Positions 8,601 through 17,744 of a stretch of DNA of 64,000 nucleotides are shown here, one piece after another (the first letter of the stretch is position 1; each line of letters opens with the position of its first letter). A model generated the notes under the pieces. It was given only the letters and a program-made list of their open reading frames with translations. It was not told the origin of the DNA and searched no databases. The position numbers and the translations under genes are program-made. Source of the stretch: Pirellulales bacterium (GTDB taxonomy: Bacteria; Planctomycetota; Planctomycetia; Pirellulales; Lacipirellulaceae); NCBI GenBank assembly GCA_019636345.1, contig JAHBXQ010000002.1:744001-808000 (forward strand), given 5' to 3'.

Positions 8601-9977
8601 ATGGGGAATATGAGAATTCGAGAGGTTCTTCTCAGCGGCTTGGCCATCCTCGCCGCGGTCAGTTCGTCCGCGTCGGGCGACGACTTCGGCGGCGGCGAGC
8701 ATGCGTTCGCGATCGAGTTCGTCACGATCGGCGCGCCGGGGAATCCGCCCGATGCGCTTCCCAACACGGCCGGCGCCGTCCCCTACGTCTATCGCATCGC
8801 CACGTACGAGATCAGCGAGCAGATGGTCGAGAAGGCGAACGCCTTGGGGGCCCTCGGGATCACCACAGACACGCGCGGCCCCGACAAGCCGGCGACCAGC
8901 GTCACGTGGTTCGAGGCAGCCGCGTTCGCCAATTGGCTCAACACAAGCGCTGGCCATCCGCCGGCGTACAAGTTCGACGGGGCCGGCGCCTTCCAACTCT
9001 GGCTGCCGACCGACCCGGGGTACGACGCGACGAACCTCTACCGCAACAAACAGGCCAAGTACTTTCTGCCGAGCACCGACGAGTGGCACAAGGCCGCGTA
9101 TTACGATCTCGTAGCCGGTCACTACTGGGATTACCCCACCGGCAGCGACAACGTCCCCGACGGCATTGACTTCGCTGGGGACACGATCTTCGATGCGGTG
9201 TTTTTTGACGGGGGATTGGACTTTGGTCCACACAACGTATCCAACGTTGGGCTTCCAAGTCCCAGCGGCGCCTACGGTTTAGGCGGAAACGCTTCGGAAT
9301 GGGATGAAACTTCGTTTGATCGCCGGAATGATTTTCCAAGTAAGAATCGAAGAGATTCGGGCGGCAGTTGGGGGAACATTGAAACAGTACTAAATGCCAC
9401 GAACACGTTGATCGGAGTCAGTCCCGCGTTTCAGAGCGATTCGATCGGTTTTCGCATCGCAAGCGTCGTGCCGGAACCTTGCAGCTTGGCATTGATCCTC
9501 TTGGGAGCAATAGCGGGCAGCACCGTTTGTCCGCAAGGGAGAGCGCGAGCAAAGAGTATTCCCCGCCACCGCCGCCCCCCACGGAGCGCCGCGCGGCAAC
9601 GAAATGCCTCCCGCGCGCAGGCAGCCCTGGCCTCTGGCCAGGGGTCGCTCGCCAGCCACGCGCCACTGCGCAGCGGCGGTCGTCCGACCCCCCGGCAGAG
9701 CCGGGGGCTGATGTCGCAATTGGCAACGTTAGGCGCGCCGCGCCCGCTCTTTGTCGCCCCATCTCAGGCCCCGGGCGAGTCCGATTTCCCGTCGCCCGTG
9801 CCGGGACTCTGCGCACGAGTGCGCGACCTGAAATCAGGGCCTCACGGCCCTGGCGACACCCTGCCGGGCCTGAAGGCGCGATTGAGCGCGCCGCAAATCA
9901 TTCCCATCGAGTGCGTAGCGAGCAGTGTGCGGCATGCCGACAGACGAACCGGACCGTGTCAAGCCGTTACAAAATGA
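8601..9977 (+). CDS. Exported FGE/sulfatase-modifying-factor domain protein with PEP-CTERM, abnormal C-terminus
   Basis: A signal peptide (about residues 1-26, ending SSASG) precedes a formylglycine-generating-enzyme-like (SUMF1) domain: VTIGAPGNPPDALPN, ATSVTWFEAAAFANWLN, KYFLPSTDEWHKAAYYD, GGNASEWDE and GGSWGN. The active-site cysteines of true FGE are not evident, so a non-catalytic or other role is likely. At about residue 290 comes VPEPCSLALILLGAIAGST, a PEP-CTERM sorting motif and membrane helix, which normally ends a protein after a short Arg cluster. Here the frame runs on about 150 residues through Pro/Arg/Ala-rich sequence containing DNA hairpins. The original end was therefore probably lost by frameshift or insertion near 9520-9560, and everything after about 9560 is probably not native. 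Confidence 0.65.
   Translation: MGNMRIREVLLSGLAILAAVSSSASGDDFGGGEHAFAIEFVTIGAPGNPPDALPNTAGAVPYVYRIATYEISEQMVEKANALGALGITTDTRGPDKPATSVTWFEAAAFANWLNTSAGHPPAYKFDGAGAFQLWLPTDPGYDATNLYRNKQAKYFLPSTDEWHKAAYYDLVAGHYWDYPTGSDNVPDGIDFAGDTIFDAVFFDGGLDFGPHNVSNVGLPSPSGAYGLGGNASEWDETSFDRRNDFPSKNRRDSGGSWGNIETVLNATNTLIGVSPAFQSDSIGFRIASVVPEPCSLALILLGAIAGSTVCPQGRARAKSIPRHRRPPRSAARQRNASRAQAALASGQGSLASHAPLRSGGRPTPRQSRGLMSQLATLGAPRPLFVAPSQAPGESDFPSPVPGLCARVRDLKSGPHGPGDTLPGLKARLSAPQIIPIECVASSVRHADRRTGPCQAVTK
9530..9966. repeat. Hairpin-rich tract downstream of the PEP-CTERM motif
   Basis: GC-rich sequence with several short perfect palindromes: CCCCCGGC/GCCGGGGG with a 3-nt loop (9689-9707) and CAGGGCC-tcac-GGCCCTG near 9834-9852. 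These look like intergenic repeat units, and their presence in frame with the upstream gene supports the idea that the gene has lost its stop. No independent gene was recognised. Confidence 0.5.
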
Positions 9978-10160
9978 ACTGCGTTCCTTGGACGCTCCGT
10001 CCTCCTAGACGGGGGGCAGTCCGCCGCTGCCTCAAAGGTGAAGTCGCCGCAGGAGGGATAAGGGGGGAGGTCCAGATTAACACAGCGGACAGGCGTCGGC
10101 AGCTTTTCGAACATTCCCCCGCCCCGCACGGGCTGAGGAAGTGGAAGATGGAGTGGAGGA

Positions 10161-10180
10161 AATGGACCTGTCCCCTTTTC
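10161..10180. repeat. REP-like word AATGGACCTGTCCCCTTTT at the transposase break
   Basis: On the minus strand this reads AAAAGGGGACAGGTCCATT. GGGACAGG-type words often flank REP-associated tyrosine transposases in bacteria; that link is from general knowledge and no such transposase is in this window. It sits at the point where the IS256 transposase loses similarity, so it may mark the inserted or recombined sequence. Confidence 0.4.
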
Positions 10181-10668
10181 GTCCCCTTGGTCAATTCTTC
10201 GTCGAGCTCGGCGGCGCAGCGGCTGACCTGGGTGCTGGAGACCTCGCTGCCGCACAGCTCTTCGACGATCGCCTTCACCTTGCGGGTCGACACCCCTTGG
10301 ACGTACATCTCGGCCAGGGCGACCTTGAGAGCCCGTTCGCTCCGCTCGCCCCGTTCGAGAGCCGACGGGTAGAACGACGAGTCGCGGGTCTGCGGCACTT
10401 TCAATTCGAGCTTGCCGAGGCGACTCAGGACGGTCTTGGGCTTGAACCCGTTGGCTTGACCGCGGCGGGCGGGGGTCCGCTCGTAGGGTTGGGCGCCGAG
10501 GGCGCGGGTTCGTTCGATCTTCATCGCTTCGTTGAGGACGACGGTCACGGCATCGGCCAATCCGTCGAAGCCGTGCTCGGCGAGGAGCTGGACAACTTCG
10601 TCGATCGCGGTAGATTGCAGCGGGCGGGTAATGGGGGAGCTTCCTTTCTTGGATTGATTGAGAACCAA
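10181..10668 (-). pseudogene. IS256-family transposase, 3'-truncated
   Basis: The first about 160 residues match mutator/IS256-type transposases: ADAVTVVLNEAMKIERTRAL, YERTPARRGQANGFKPKTV, GKLELKVPQTRDSSFYPSAL, ALKVALAEMYVQGVSTRKV, EELCGSEVSSTQVSR. Family members are about 400 residues long. Here similarity stops after AAELDEEL, where KWR and the first catalytic Asp region would follow, and the frame continues to 9967 in unrelated sequence. The DDE catalytic core is absent, so it is inactive. The frame's N-terminus follows GAAAGGAAGC. Confidence 0.85.
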
Positions 10669-10828
10669 ACCAAACTAGGAAACCGTCTTGGCCCGCTCCT
10701 TTCAAGCCGCCCAAGTTCGCGCGCCGCGTTGGTGCGGGGCTTCGCTCGGCTCGCTACGCTCGCCGTCGCTACGCCCCGCACCAACGCGGCCCCTGCAGGG
10801 ACTTTTACAGAACAGAGGGTACACTAAC
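10668..10828 (-). mobile_element. 5' end of the IS256-type element with internal hairpin
   Basis: Upstream of the transposase start lies a perfect 18-bp inverted repeat, 10723-10740 and 10773-10790 (GCCGCGTTGGTGCGGGGC), with a 32-nt loop. Beyond it, the minus strand reads GTGTACCCTCTGTTCTGTAA (about 10809-10828), which resembles an IS256-family terminal end. The matching end and target duplication could not be found, in agreement with a truncated copy. Confidence 0.5.
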
Positions 10829-10988
10829 CCAGCCCTCCTGCCGGGCGCTACGTTTTTGGAATGGCGGTCACAAACGGTTGAGTCGCCTGCCATGGAATGC
10901 GATAAATGAATGGCTCCAGATGCACTCAGCCACGACTCCTGGCCTAGCGGTTGTGGGTATCCTAACTCAGGACAGAAGGACCATCACG

Positions 10989-12464
10989 ATGACCCAGTGT
11001 ATGCAAAACTTCTTTCGAGCTTGCATGCTGCTGATCGTGCCGGACATGGCCTTTGCCGTTGACGATGTGCCGTACGCACGACTCTTTCCAGCAGTAAATC
11101 ACAACAAACCGATTACGGTTGAAATCCTCCAGGAAAGTGATGAGTCGCTCACGGTCTTCGACATCCAGGCTGGCTCGGTTAAGCAAGTCACGCCACAAGA
11201 CTTCAAAGAAATCAGAAGGGGGCTGACAGAGGATGCAATTGCGAGCCGGGTGGATCCAACACGACTATTTGCTTGGAAGATCCGAAAGGCGATGCCACTA
11301 AAGATACCTAAAGGTGCCATTGCCACAGTTGATTTTGCGGCTGTCTATGTGAACCTGGGTATCGACGACGGACTGGAAGTCGGGCAGGATCTTGCCGTCT
11401 ACCGAGGTGCGACGGAGATTCGCGACCCAACTACAAACGAAGTGCTTGATCGAATCCGGCGCCTGATTGGCAATTTGCAGGTCGTTGAGGTGCGAAACAG
11501 AATCTCGAAGTGCCGAAACGCAGGGCAGTTTGAAATCGAGTTCAAAGTCGGCGACGAGGTAGAGCCAAAGCAACCGCCGACAATCGCGGTCTTCCCGATT
11601 GAGGAAGCTTCTGGGGAGGTAACGGCGGATAGCATGCGATTTACAGAGCAGCTGACGACCGCTTTAGCCGACGCCGGGATACCTCTCGTTGAGCGAACCC
11701 GACTTGCCGACGCGCTGACGGAGCTTGAGATCCAGCAATCTGATTTGTTTCGTGCAGACGGAGCAAAGAAAGTTGGTGGCCTCCTTGGAGCGTCGGCTAT
11801 CGTTGTTGGGCAAGTTTCGGACGAAGGCGATAGACTGCTCGCGAATCTTCGTCTGACGAAGGTATCAACGGGTGAGATCATTCTCTCCCATTCAGCCGAA
11901 GTTGCTCGAAGCGACGTGGAGGGTGGCAAACCACGTGAGGGCTTCGTTGCCGCGAACGCTCGATCCGGTGCAACAAATCTGTTGACCGTTGGCCCGGCGC
12001 CGCTGTTTCGGAAGGGCAATTGGCAGACGAGGAATGGGCAATTGCTGTATACGGGAAATAATGGCGACGGTGCAGTTGCTTTTCTATTGAAACTGCCCGA
12101 CCAATTCCGTCTAACCGTCCGAGCTACTCCAAGTGGCGTTACGCAGTCGACTTGCGTAGCGTTTTACTTTGGAGAAGGTGGCACCGAGTTCATTGTGCAG
12201 CTTGCAGAAGACGGCAGTTGCGTCATTGTCGACGGAAAGGACCCGCGGAGCGATCACACTGCGAAATACGGTGCCGTCTTTGTCTCTGGCAGAACAAACA
12301 CCATCCAGTATGAGTGTCGGAAAGGGGGCCTGATGGTGAGCGTGAACGGCCGTCGTTTACTGGTCCATCGCGACCAGCGGCTCGGAGAGTCAACCGCCAA
12401 CGAGTTTTCCTTTGGCGTTTTGGGTGACTGGGTATTCGAGTCCGCCGACATTTCTAGGCATTAG
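10989..12464 (+). CDS. Exported CsgG/FlgO-like protein with C-terminal sandwich domain
   Basis: A 491-residue protein with signal peptide MTQCMQNFFRACMLLIVPDM (cleavage near FAVDD). The central region, about 205-325, matches the CsgG/FlgO fold of outer-membrane-associated proteins: PTIAVFPIEEASGE, FTEQLTTALADAGIPLVER, GGLLGASAIVVGQVSDEGD, LRLTKVSTGEIILS. The C-terminal about 120 residues look like a LamG/DUF1080-type beta-sandwich (RKGNWQTRNGQLLYTGNNGD, GLMVSVNGRRLL). The ATG at 10989 is preceded by AAGGA at 8-9 nt and starts the signal peptide, so the longer upstream frame is rejected. Base and codon use are visibly more A/T-rich than in neighbouring genes, and it lies between two transposon remnants: acquisition by transfer is likely. 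Confidence 0.65.
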   Translation: MTQCMQNFFRACMLLIVPDMAFAVDDVPYARLFPAVNHNKPITVEILQESDESLTVFDIQAGSVKQVTPQDFKEIRRGLTEDAIASRVDPTRLFAWKIRKAMPLKIPKGAIATVDFAAVYVNLGIDDGLEVGQDLAVYRGATEIRDPTTNEVLDRIRRLIGNLQVVEVRNRISKCRNAGQFEIEFKVGDEVEPKQPPTIAVFPIEEASGEVTADSMRFTEQLTTALADAGIPLVERTRLADALTELEIQQSDLFRADGAKKVGGLLGASAIVVGQVSDEGDRLLANLRLTKVSTGEIILSHSAEVARSDVEGGKPREGFVAANARSGATNLLTVGPAPLFRKGNWQTRNGQLLYTGNNGDGAVAFLLKLPDQFRLTVRATPSGVTQSTCVAFYFGEGGTEFIVQLAEDGSCVIVDGKDPRSDHTAKYGAVFVSGRTNTIQYECRKGGLMVSVNGRRLLVHRDQRLGESTANEFSFGVLGDWVFESADISRH

Positions 12465-12975
12465 TACTACTGTCCTGGTTCAGCGTGAACTGGAATTCTG
12501 ACCTTCGGACGTTAGCGGGTTGAAAGGTTGAATTGTAAGCGCCCGCCACAACCATGCTTGACGCCCCTGCTAGCCTACCGGGGTCGATTCGCCGAAGCGG
12601 TTGGTAGGAGGTTGTGATGGCGCGGAGCGTTGATCCGGAGCGTGCGGGGTTGTGGCGTGAACGTGTGGCGCGTCACAGTGTCAATCGGCGCTTCAAACCC
12701 AGCCCGTGATCGGCGCTTCAAATCCGGCCAGCGGGTTGTCGGGGAGGAATGTCTGATGGTGGCGTGGATTGGGGCGTACGGCAAGCGTCACGACAGGGGA
12801 GTCGTGGTTTCGGCAGGTCCGGTCGTCGCTGCTTTTCGCTTACCAACCCCGGAAATTCTTGCGCTTCCTCGGGCATTACGAAAAACTGATCGGCCCTGCG
12901 ATGCCGGCGGGTCAACTGCAGAGAATTGTCAAGACTGAGACTTCCAGTTCACGTTGAATCAGGACAAACCATGCG
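12465..12975. other. Intergenic region with transposon debris
   Basis: Between the CsgG-like gene and hemB. It contains a short broken transposase-like frame (12617-12709), a near-tandem repeat of ATCGGCGCTTCAAA (about 12683 and 12710) that breaks it, and from about 12770 to 12957 an open but unrecognised plus-strand stretch (SRQVRSSLLFAYQPRKFLRF). No intact gene. Confidence 0.5.
12617..12709 (+). pseudogene. Remnant of a small transposon accessory gene
   Basis: A 30-codon frame, MARSVDPERAGLWRERVARH followed by SVNRRFKPSP and a stop, preceded by TAGGAGG. The first 20 residues resemble the start of IS66-type accessory proteins (SVDPERxxxWRxRxxR); the rest is missing. The break coincides with the duplicated ATCGGCGCTTCAAA word. 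Confidence 0.4.
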
Positions 12976-14339
<1,364 letters not shown>

Positions 14340-14810
14340 ATGGCCGCCAACGAACCCAAGATCCACCTCGGACCGTTTTTTCTGCGCCCGGCGTGTGCGG
14401 TCGTCTCGGGCAAGCCCGCGATCGACGAGTGGAAGGGCCCGTTGCAGTTCGCCTTGTGGTGCCAGCGGGCCAGTCCCTGGTGGATCGGCGACATGATCAA
14501 CGCCGGCGAGGATCTGTTCGGCGAGGAATTCGGGGAGGCCTGCGGCGAGACGCTATCGACCGAGATGGTCAGCCGGTATGCTTCGGTCGCCCGCCGCGTG
14601 CCGCCGCAGAATCGCCGGCCTGCCTTGTCGTGGTCCGCGCATGCCGCGGTGGCCCGGCTGTCGCACGAGGAGCAGCGTCGCATGTTGGCCGCTGCGGAAC
14701 GCGAAGGCTGGAACAGCGACGACCTCCACAAGCGGGTGCGCGACTACGTGCGGCGCAGCCAAGGCGATTCCGCAGGCGCGGGGGACGCCGGCGCGACGCC
14801 CGAGAAGTGA
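14340..14810 (+). CDS. Conserved hypothetical protein, phage/plasmid-like helical domain
   Basis: A 156-residue soluble protein starting MAANEPKIHLGPFFLRPACA. The core, WWIGDMINAGEDLFGEEFGE, then TLSTEMVSRYASVARRVP, LSWSAHAAVARLSHEEQRRM and AEREGWNSDDLHKRVRDYVR, resembles helical domains found in phage and plasmid proteins of several phyla (pattern WxxxxLxxGExxFGE...YxxVARxxP...LSxxHHxxVAxLxxxEQ...GWSxxxLR), whose role is often thought to be DNA binding. That comparison is from memory. No transmembrane segment. It may be co-transcribed with the aldo/keto reductase 108 nt downstream, but a C/T-rich leader separates them. Confidence 0.65.
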   Translation: MAANEPKIHLGPFFLRPACAVVSGKPAIDEWKGPLQFALWCQRASPWWIGDMINAGEDLFGEEFGEACGETLSTEMVSRYASVARRVPPQNRRPALSWSAHAAVARLSHEEQRRMLAAAEREGWNSDDLHKRVRDYVRRSQGDSAGAGDAGATPEK

Positions 14811-14862
14811 TCCGTTCGGCAGCTTGCCGACGAGCGACCACCCCCGCGGCAACCCCAGCGAG

Positions 14863-14918
14863 TTTTCAGCGTTCCGATTCTGACCTCCGACCCATCGCCT
14901 CTCATCCCTTCCTCCGCC
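14863..14918 (+). repeat. C/T-rich leader element before the aldo/keto reductase
   Basis: About 55 nt that begin TTTTCAGCGTTCCGATTC and continue as CTGACCTCCGACCC-type pyrimidine-rich sequence up to the ATG at 14919, with no Shine-Dalgarno. A similar tract precedes the acyl-CoA dehydrogenase gene (25153-25219): both share TTTTC, CCGA, and CCTCCGAYCC at the same relative order. Confidence 0.45.
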
Positions 14919-15908
14919 ATGTATCAAGCCGTCTCCGACCGCTACGCCACGATGACCTACCAGCGGTGCGGACGGAGCGGGCTCTTGCTCCCCGGCGTGT
15001 CGCTGGGGCTGTGGCACAACTTCGGCGGGGTCGACTCCTTCGAGACCGGGCGAGCGATCGTCCGCGCCGCCTTCGACCGCGGGGTGACCCACTTCGACTT
15101 GGCCAACAACTACGGCCCGCCGCCGGGGAGCGCCGAGGAGAACTTCGGCAGGATGCTGCGGCTTGATCTCATGCCGTACCGCGACGAGATCATCGTCTCG
15201 ACCAAAGCCGGCTACTTGATGTGGCCCGGCCCCTACGGCGAGTGGGGCTCGCGAAAGAACTTGCTGGCGAGCCTCGACCAAAGCCTGCGGCGGACGGGGC
15301 TCGAGTACGTCGACATTTTCTACAGTCATCGCCCCGACCCGAACACGCCGCTCGAGGAGACTCTCGGCGCCGTGGCGAGTGCCGTCCGACAGGGGAAGGC
15401 CTTGTACGCCGGCATCTCGAACTACTCGGCCGACCAGACCCGCGAGGCATGTCGAATTTTGCGCGATCTCGGCGCCCCGTGCCTCATCCACCAACCGAAG
15501 TATTCGATGTACGAACGGTGGGTCGAAGCCGAGTTGCTCGACGTACTCGCGGCCGAGGGGGTGGGCTGCATTCCGTTCTCGCCGCTGGCGCAGGGGCTGT
15601 TGACCGATCGCTATCTGCAGGGGATCCCCGCAGGGAGCCGGGCGTCGAAGCCGCACGGTTTTCTCAAGGCCGAGCAAGTCTCGCCCCAGCGGGTCGAGCA
15701 GGTGCGCAAGCTCAACGAGATCGCTGCGGGACGGGGACAGTCGCTGGCCCAGATGGCGCTGGCGTGGGTGCTCAAAGATCCGCGGATCACCACCGTGCTG
15801 ATCGGGGCCAGCAGCGTCGCGCAGCTCGATCAGAACCTCGGCTGCCTGACCAATCGGCAATTCGCGCCGGAGGAGCTCGCGGCGATCGATGCGATCCTCG
15901 GCGGCTGA
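14919..15908 (+). CDS. Aldo/keto reductase, YghZ/GPR type
   Basis: A 329-residue NADPH-dependent aldehyde reductase with a TIM barrel. The catalytic tetrad is visible: D60 and Y65 (HFDLANNYGP), K96 (VSTKAGY) and H137 (FYSHRPD). The NADP-binding end is VLIGASSVAQLDQNLG. The start MTYQRCGRSGLLLPGVSLGL (residue 12 on) and GYLMWPGPYGEWGSRK match the YghZ/L-glyceraldehyde-3-phosphate reductase and Kv-beta-like subgroup, which detoxifies methylglyoxal and related aldehydes. The first 11 residues are less conserved, so a start at the internal ATG (residue 12, 14952) is also possible. Confidence 0.9.
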   Translation: MYQAVSDRYATMTYQRCGRSGLLLPGVSLGLWHNFGGVDSFETGRAIVRAAFDRGVTHFDLANNYGPPPGSAEENFGRMLRLDLMPYRDEIIVSTKAGYLMWPGPYGEWGSRKNLLASLDQSLRRTGLEYVDIFYSHRPDPNTPLEETLGAVASAVRQGKALYAGISNYSADQTREACRILRDLGAPCLIHQPKYSMYERWVEAELLDVLAAEGVGCIPFSPLAQGLLTDRYLQGIPAGSRASKPHGFLKAEQVSPQRVEQVRKLNEIAAGRGQSLAQMALAWVLKDPRITTVLIGASSVAQLDQNLGCLTNRQFAPEELAAIDAILGG

Positions 15909-15961
15909 GCCGTGTTGCGCAGGATGCAGGGCGTCGGCGCCGATCGAACCGGCGCCAATCG

Positions 15962-16435
15962 TCAGGAAACCGGCGCCTCGTCGCGGCCGCGAATTGCGCT
16001 CAGGTACAGAAGCGACGGCTTGAAGTCTTGCGCGCGCGGTTGGTCGAGATCAGCCATGGCGGCCTTGAGCACGTCGCGCCGGCTGACTTGGCCGAGCAGG
16101 CGATCCTCTTCCAGCACCGGCAAGCGACGGAAGTTGGTCATCAGAAACGCCTGGGCGACAGTCAGCAGATGGGCGTCGGGGCCGATCGTCATCGCCTCGG
16201 CGTCCATGAACGCCCGCACTTCGTTCGTCGGCAGTTGGTCGTACGCCGCGTCGAGGATGACGTGCATGGCGCACTTCTCCGAGAAGACGCCGAGATACTT
16301 GCCGTCCGCGTCGACGACCGGGGCGCCCGAGATGCGGTTCTTAAGCAGCAACTGGACCGCCTTCATGACGTCCATCTCGGGCCGCAGGGTGATCAGCTTC
16401 GTGACCATGAAATCGCGAGCAGTGAGCCGGCACAT
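15962..16435 (-). CDS. Tandem CBS-domain protein
   Basis: A 157-residue protein made of two CBS domains (about residues 5-60 and 72-130), a module that binds adenine nucleotides and usually senses energy state. The first CBS reads DFMVTKLITLRPEMDVMKAV, ISGAPVVDADGKYLGVFSEK; the second AMTIGPDAHLLTVAQAFLM, RRLPVLEEDRLLGQVSRRDV. No other domain is fused. The ATG at 16435 is preceded by AGGAG at 9 nt on its strand; the frame is open upstream but without similarity. Two perfect TGTGA-N6-TCACA palindromes lie about 200 nt upstream and suggest control by a CRP/FNR-family regulator. Confidence 0.85.
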   Translation of the reverse strand: MCRLTARDFMVTKLITLRPEMDVMKAVQLLLKNRISGAPVVDADGKYLGVFSEKCAMHVILDAAYDQLPTNEVRAFMDAEAMTIGPDAHLLTVAQAFLMTNFRRLPVLEEDRLLGQVSRRDVLKAAMADLDQPRAQDFKPSLLYLSAIRGRDEAPVS

Positions 16436-16630
16436 TGTCGCGTCTCCTATCGAGGCGCTGCCGAGCGAACGTTCGCTCGGCGGAGGGAGAGTCACAAAAA
16501 AAGAAAAGTCGCGGCTCAACGTCGATCGGCGCAGCGTCGGAGTCCGACAAGTGCGCGGTCGCCAGGGGGCCGGTAACTCAAGGATACCATCGCGCCCGGA
16601 CGATTTGAAAGCGGCATCGGCGAAAAAGGA

Positions 16631-16650
16631 CTTGTGAAAAAATTCACAAG
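16631..16650. promoter_or_regulatory. CRP-type palindrome 1 (TGTGA-N6-TCACA)
   Basis: CTTGTGAAAAAATTCACAAG has 8-bp perfect arms and contains the exact CRP-family consensus TGTGA-N6-TCACA (16633-16648). It is upstream of the minus-strand CBS gene (start 16435) and downstream of the OmpH-like gene. Alternatively the hairpin could serve as a terminator for the OmpH-like gene, as a short T-rich run follows it on the minus strand. Confidence 0.55.
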
Positions 16651-16656
16651 GCCGAC

Positions 16657-16676
16657 CTTGTGAAAAGTTTCACAAG
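16657..16676. promoter_or_regulatory. CRP-type palindrome 2 (TGTGA-N6-TCACA)
   Basis: CTTGTGAAAAGTTTCACAAG has 9-bp perfect arms and again an exact TGTGA-N6-TCACA (16659-16674). Its centre lies 26 bp from that of the first palindrome, about two and a half helical turns, an arrangement seen for paired regulator dimers. Two near-identical sites side by side argue for protein binding rather than chance. Confidence 0.55.
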
Positions 16677-16858
16677 CTTCGGCGAATCGCGTTGGGAGAA
16701 ACTCGCTAAGCAGGCAAGTTCGCGCGGTGCATCGATCGAGAGCGCAGAACAGCAGCTGTATGCCCGGCTCGCGGTTCCCTGGCGGGATCGCTTTGCGGTC
16801 CGGACGTTTTAGCCCGCGGTCGCTCGGATCGACGCCGCTGCAAGAACGGCTTCAAGCG

Positions 16859-17440
16859 CTATTGCGCCTGCGCCGTGGAAGCTGTCTTCGGGGTTGTGCT
16901 CGGCGTCCCCGCTTGGAGCGCCGCGATCACGCCTTCCGTGATGTCGACCCCGCCGGCGAAGTCGTAAACGACTGCGTCGTTCTTTGTGACGATGATTGAC
17001 AGTCCGCGCTCGCGAGCGACTTGTCGGGCCGCAGGTCGGAGCTGATCGCGGAACTGGCGCACAAGTTGGGCCTTGTGAGCCGACAGGTCCTGGACCGCCT
17101 GTCGCTTCACCTGCTCAAGACTTTCCGCCGCGGCCTGCTCGAACGTCGCCAGCGTGACCCCGTCCTGCGGCGGCTCGTCCGCGAGCGACATCTTCTTCTC
17201 GGTGATCTGCTGGCTGTAAGACCGGGCGATTTCGGCAAGCTGTTGGTTCAGGGCGGATTCGCGGCGCGAGATCGCGTCGACCATTTGTCGGTCGCTCCCC
17301 AACCGCGCGGCGATGAGATCGAGGTCGATCACGGCCACCCCGCCGAGGCGTGCGGTCGGCTCGTCGCCGCCGAGGCGTCCGCAGCCGGTCGCTAGCACGG
17401 TCAGGACGGCTGCGGCTGCCACGATGGATTGATGACGCAT
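16859..17440 (-). CDS. OmpH/Skp-like periplasmic chaperone lipoprotein
   Basis: A 193-residue protein of the OmpH (Skp) family, periplasmic holdases for outer-membrane proteins. The signal sequence ends in the lipobox VLATG-C20, so lipid anchoring is expected. The mature part starts VAVIDLDLIAARLGSD, the usual Skp beta-strand and helix start, followed by a long coiled-coil (about residues 60-150: RRESALNQQLAEIARSYSQQ, EQAAAESLEQVKRQAVQDLS) and the closing strands LSIIVTKNDAVVYDFAGGVD and ITEGVIAAL. It is divergent from the large beta-barrel surface protein, a plausible client. Confidence 0.8.
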   Translation of the reverse strand: MRHQSIVAAAAVLTVLATGCGRLGGDEPTARLGGVAVIDLDLIAARLGSDRQMVDAISRRESALNQQLAEIARSYSQQITEKKMSLADEPPQDGVTLATFEQAAAESLEQVKRQAVQDLSAHKAQLVRQFRDQLRPAARQVARERGLSIIVTKNDAVVYDFAGGVDITEGVIAALQAGTPSTTPKTASTAQAQ

Positions 17441-17744
17441 CGCAAAACTCCTTTCACGGCGGACCTGCGGGCCCGGCGTCGGCGCTTCAGCCAGCGCTTT
17501 TGTCGCAGTTGGGGAACAAGGCGGACGGGAGACTAGGAAATCGCTTCATTCGTCGCGAGAGCGCTTTTTCGGCGCCAGCGTCAAAGTTTGCCAAATCGGC
17601 GCCTTCTGACCTGTTGCACTCATGTTTCGACCAGGGTGCGCGCCGATACACACGTCCAGAAGCTGCATTGACTTTGCGGGTCGTAGCGATCGTATGAGCG
17701 CACAGCGCGGCTAGTCGCCTCGCCCATGGGATAAGGATTTGACC
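17441..17744. other. Divergent intergenic region
   Basis: Between the OmpH-like gene (minus) and the surface protein (plus). A possible plus-strand -35 TTGACT lies at 17668-17673 with a weak -10 about 18 nt later. AAGGA at 17733-17737 is the ribosome-binding site for the next ATG. Nothing else recognised. Confidence 0.4.

Noticed and set aside
16631-16676. Reading the two palindromes as terminators only
   Set aside because: Possible, but two copies with exact TGTGA-N6-TCACA and fixed spacing fit a regulator site better; kept as an alternative.
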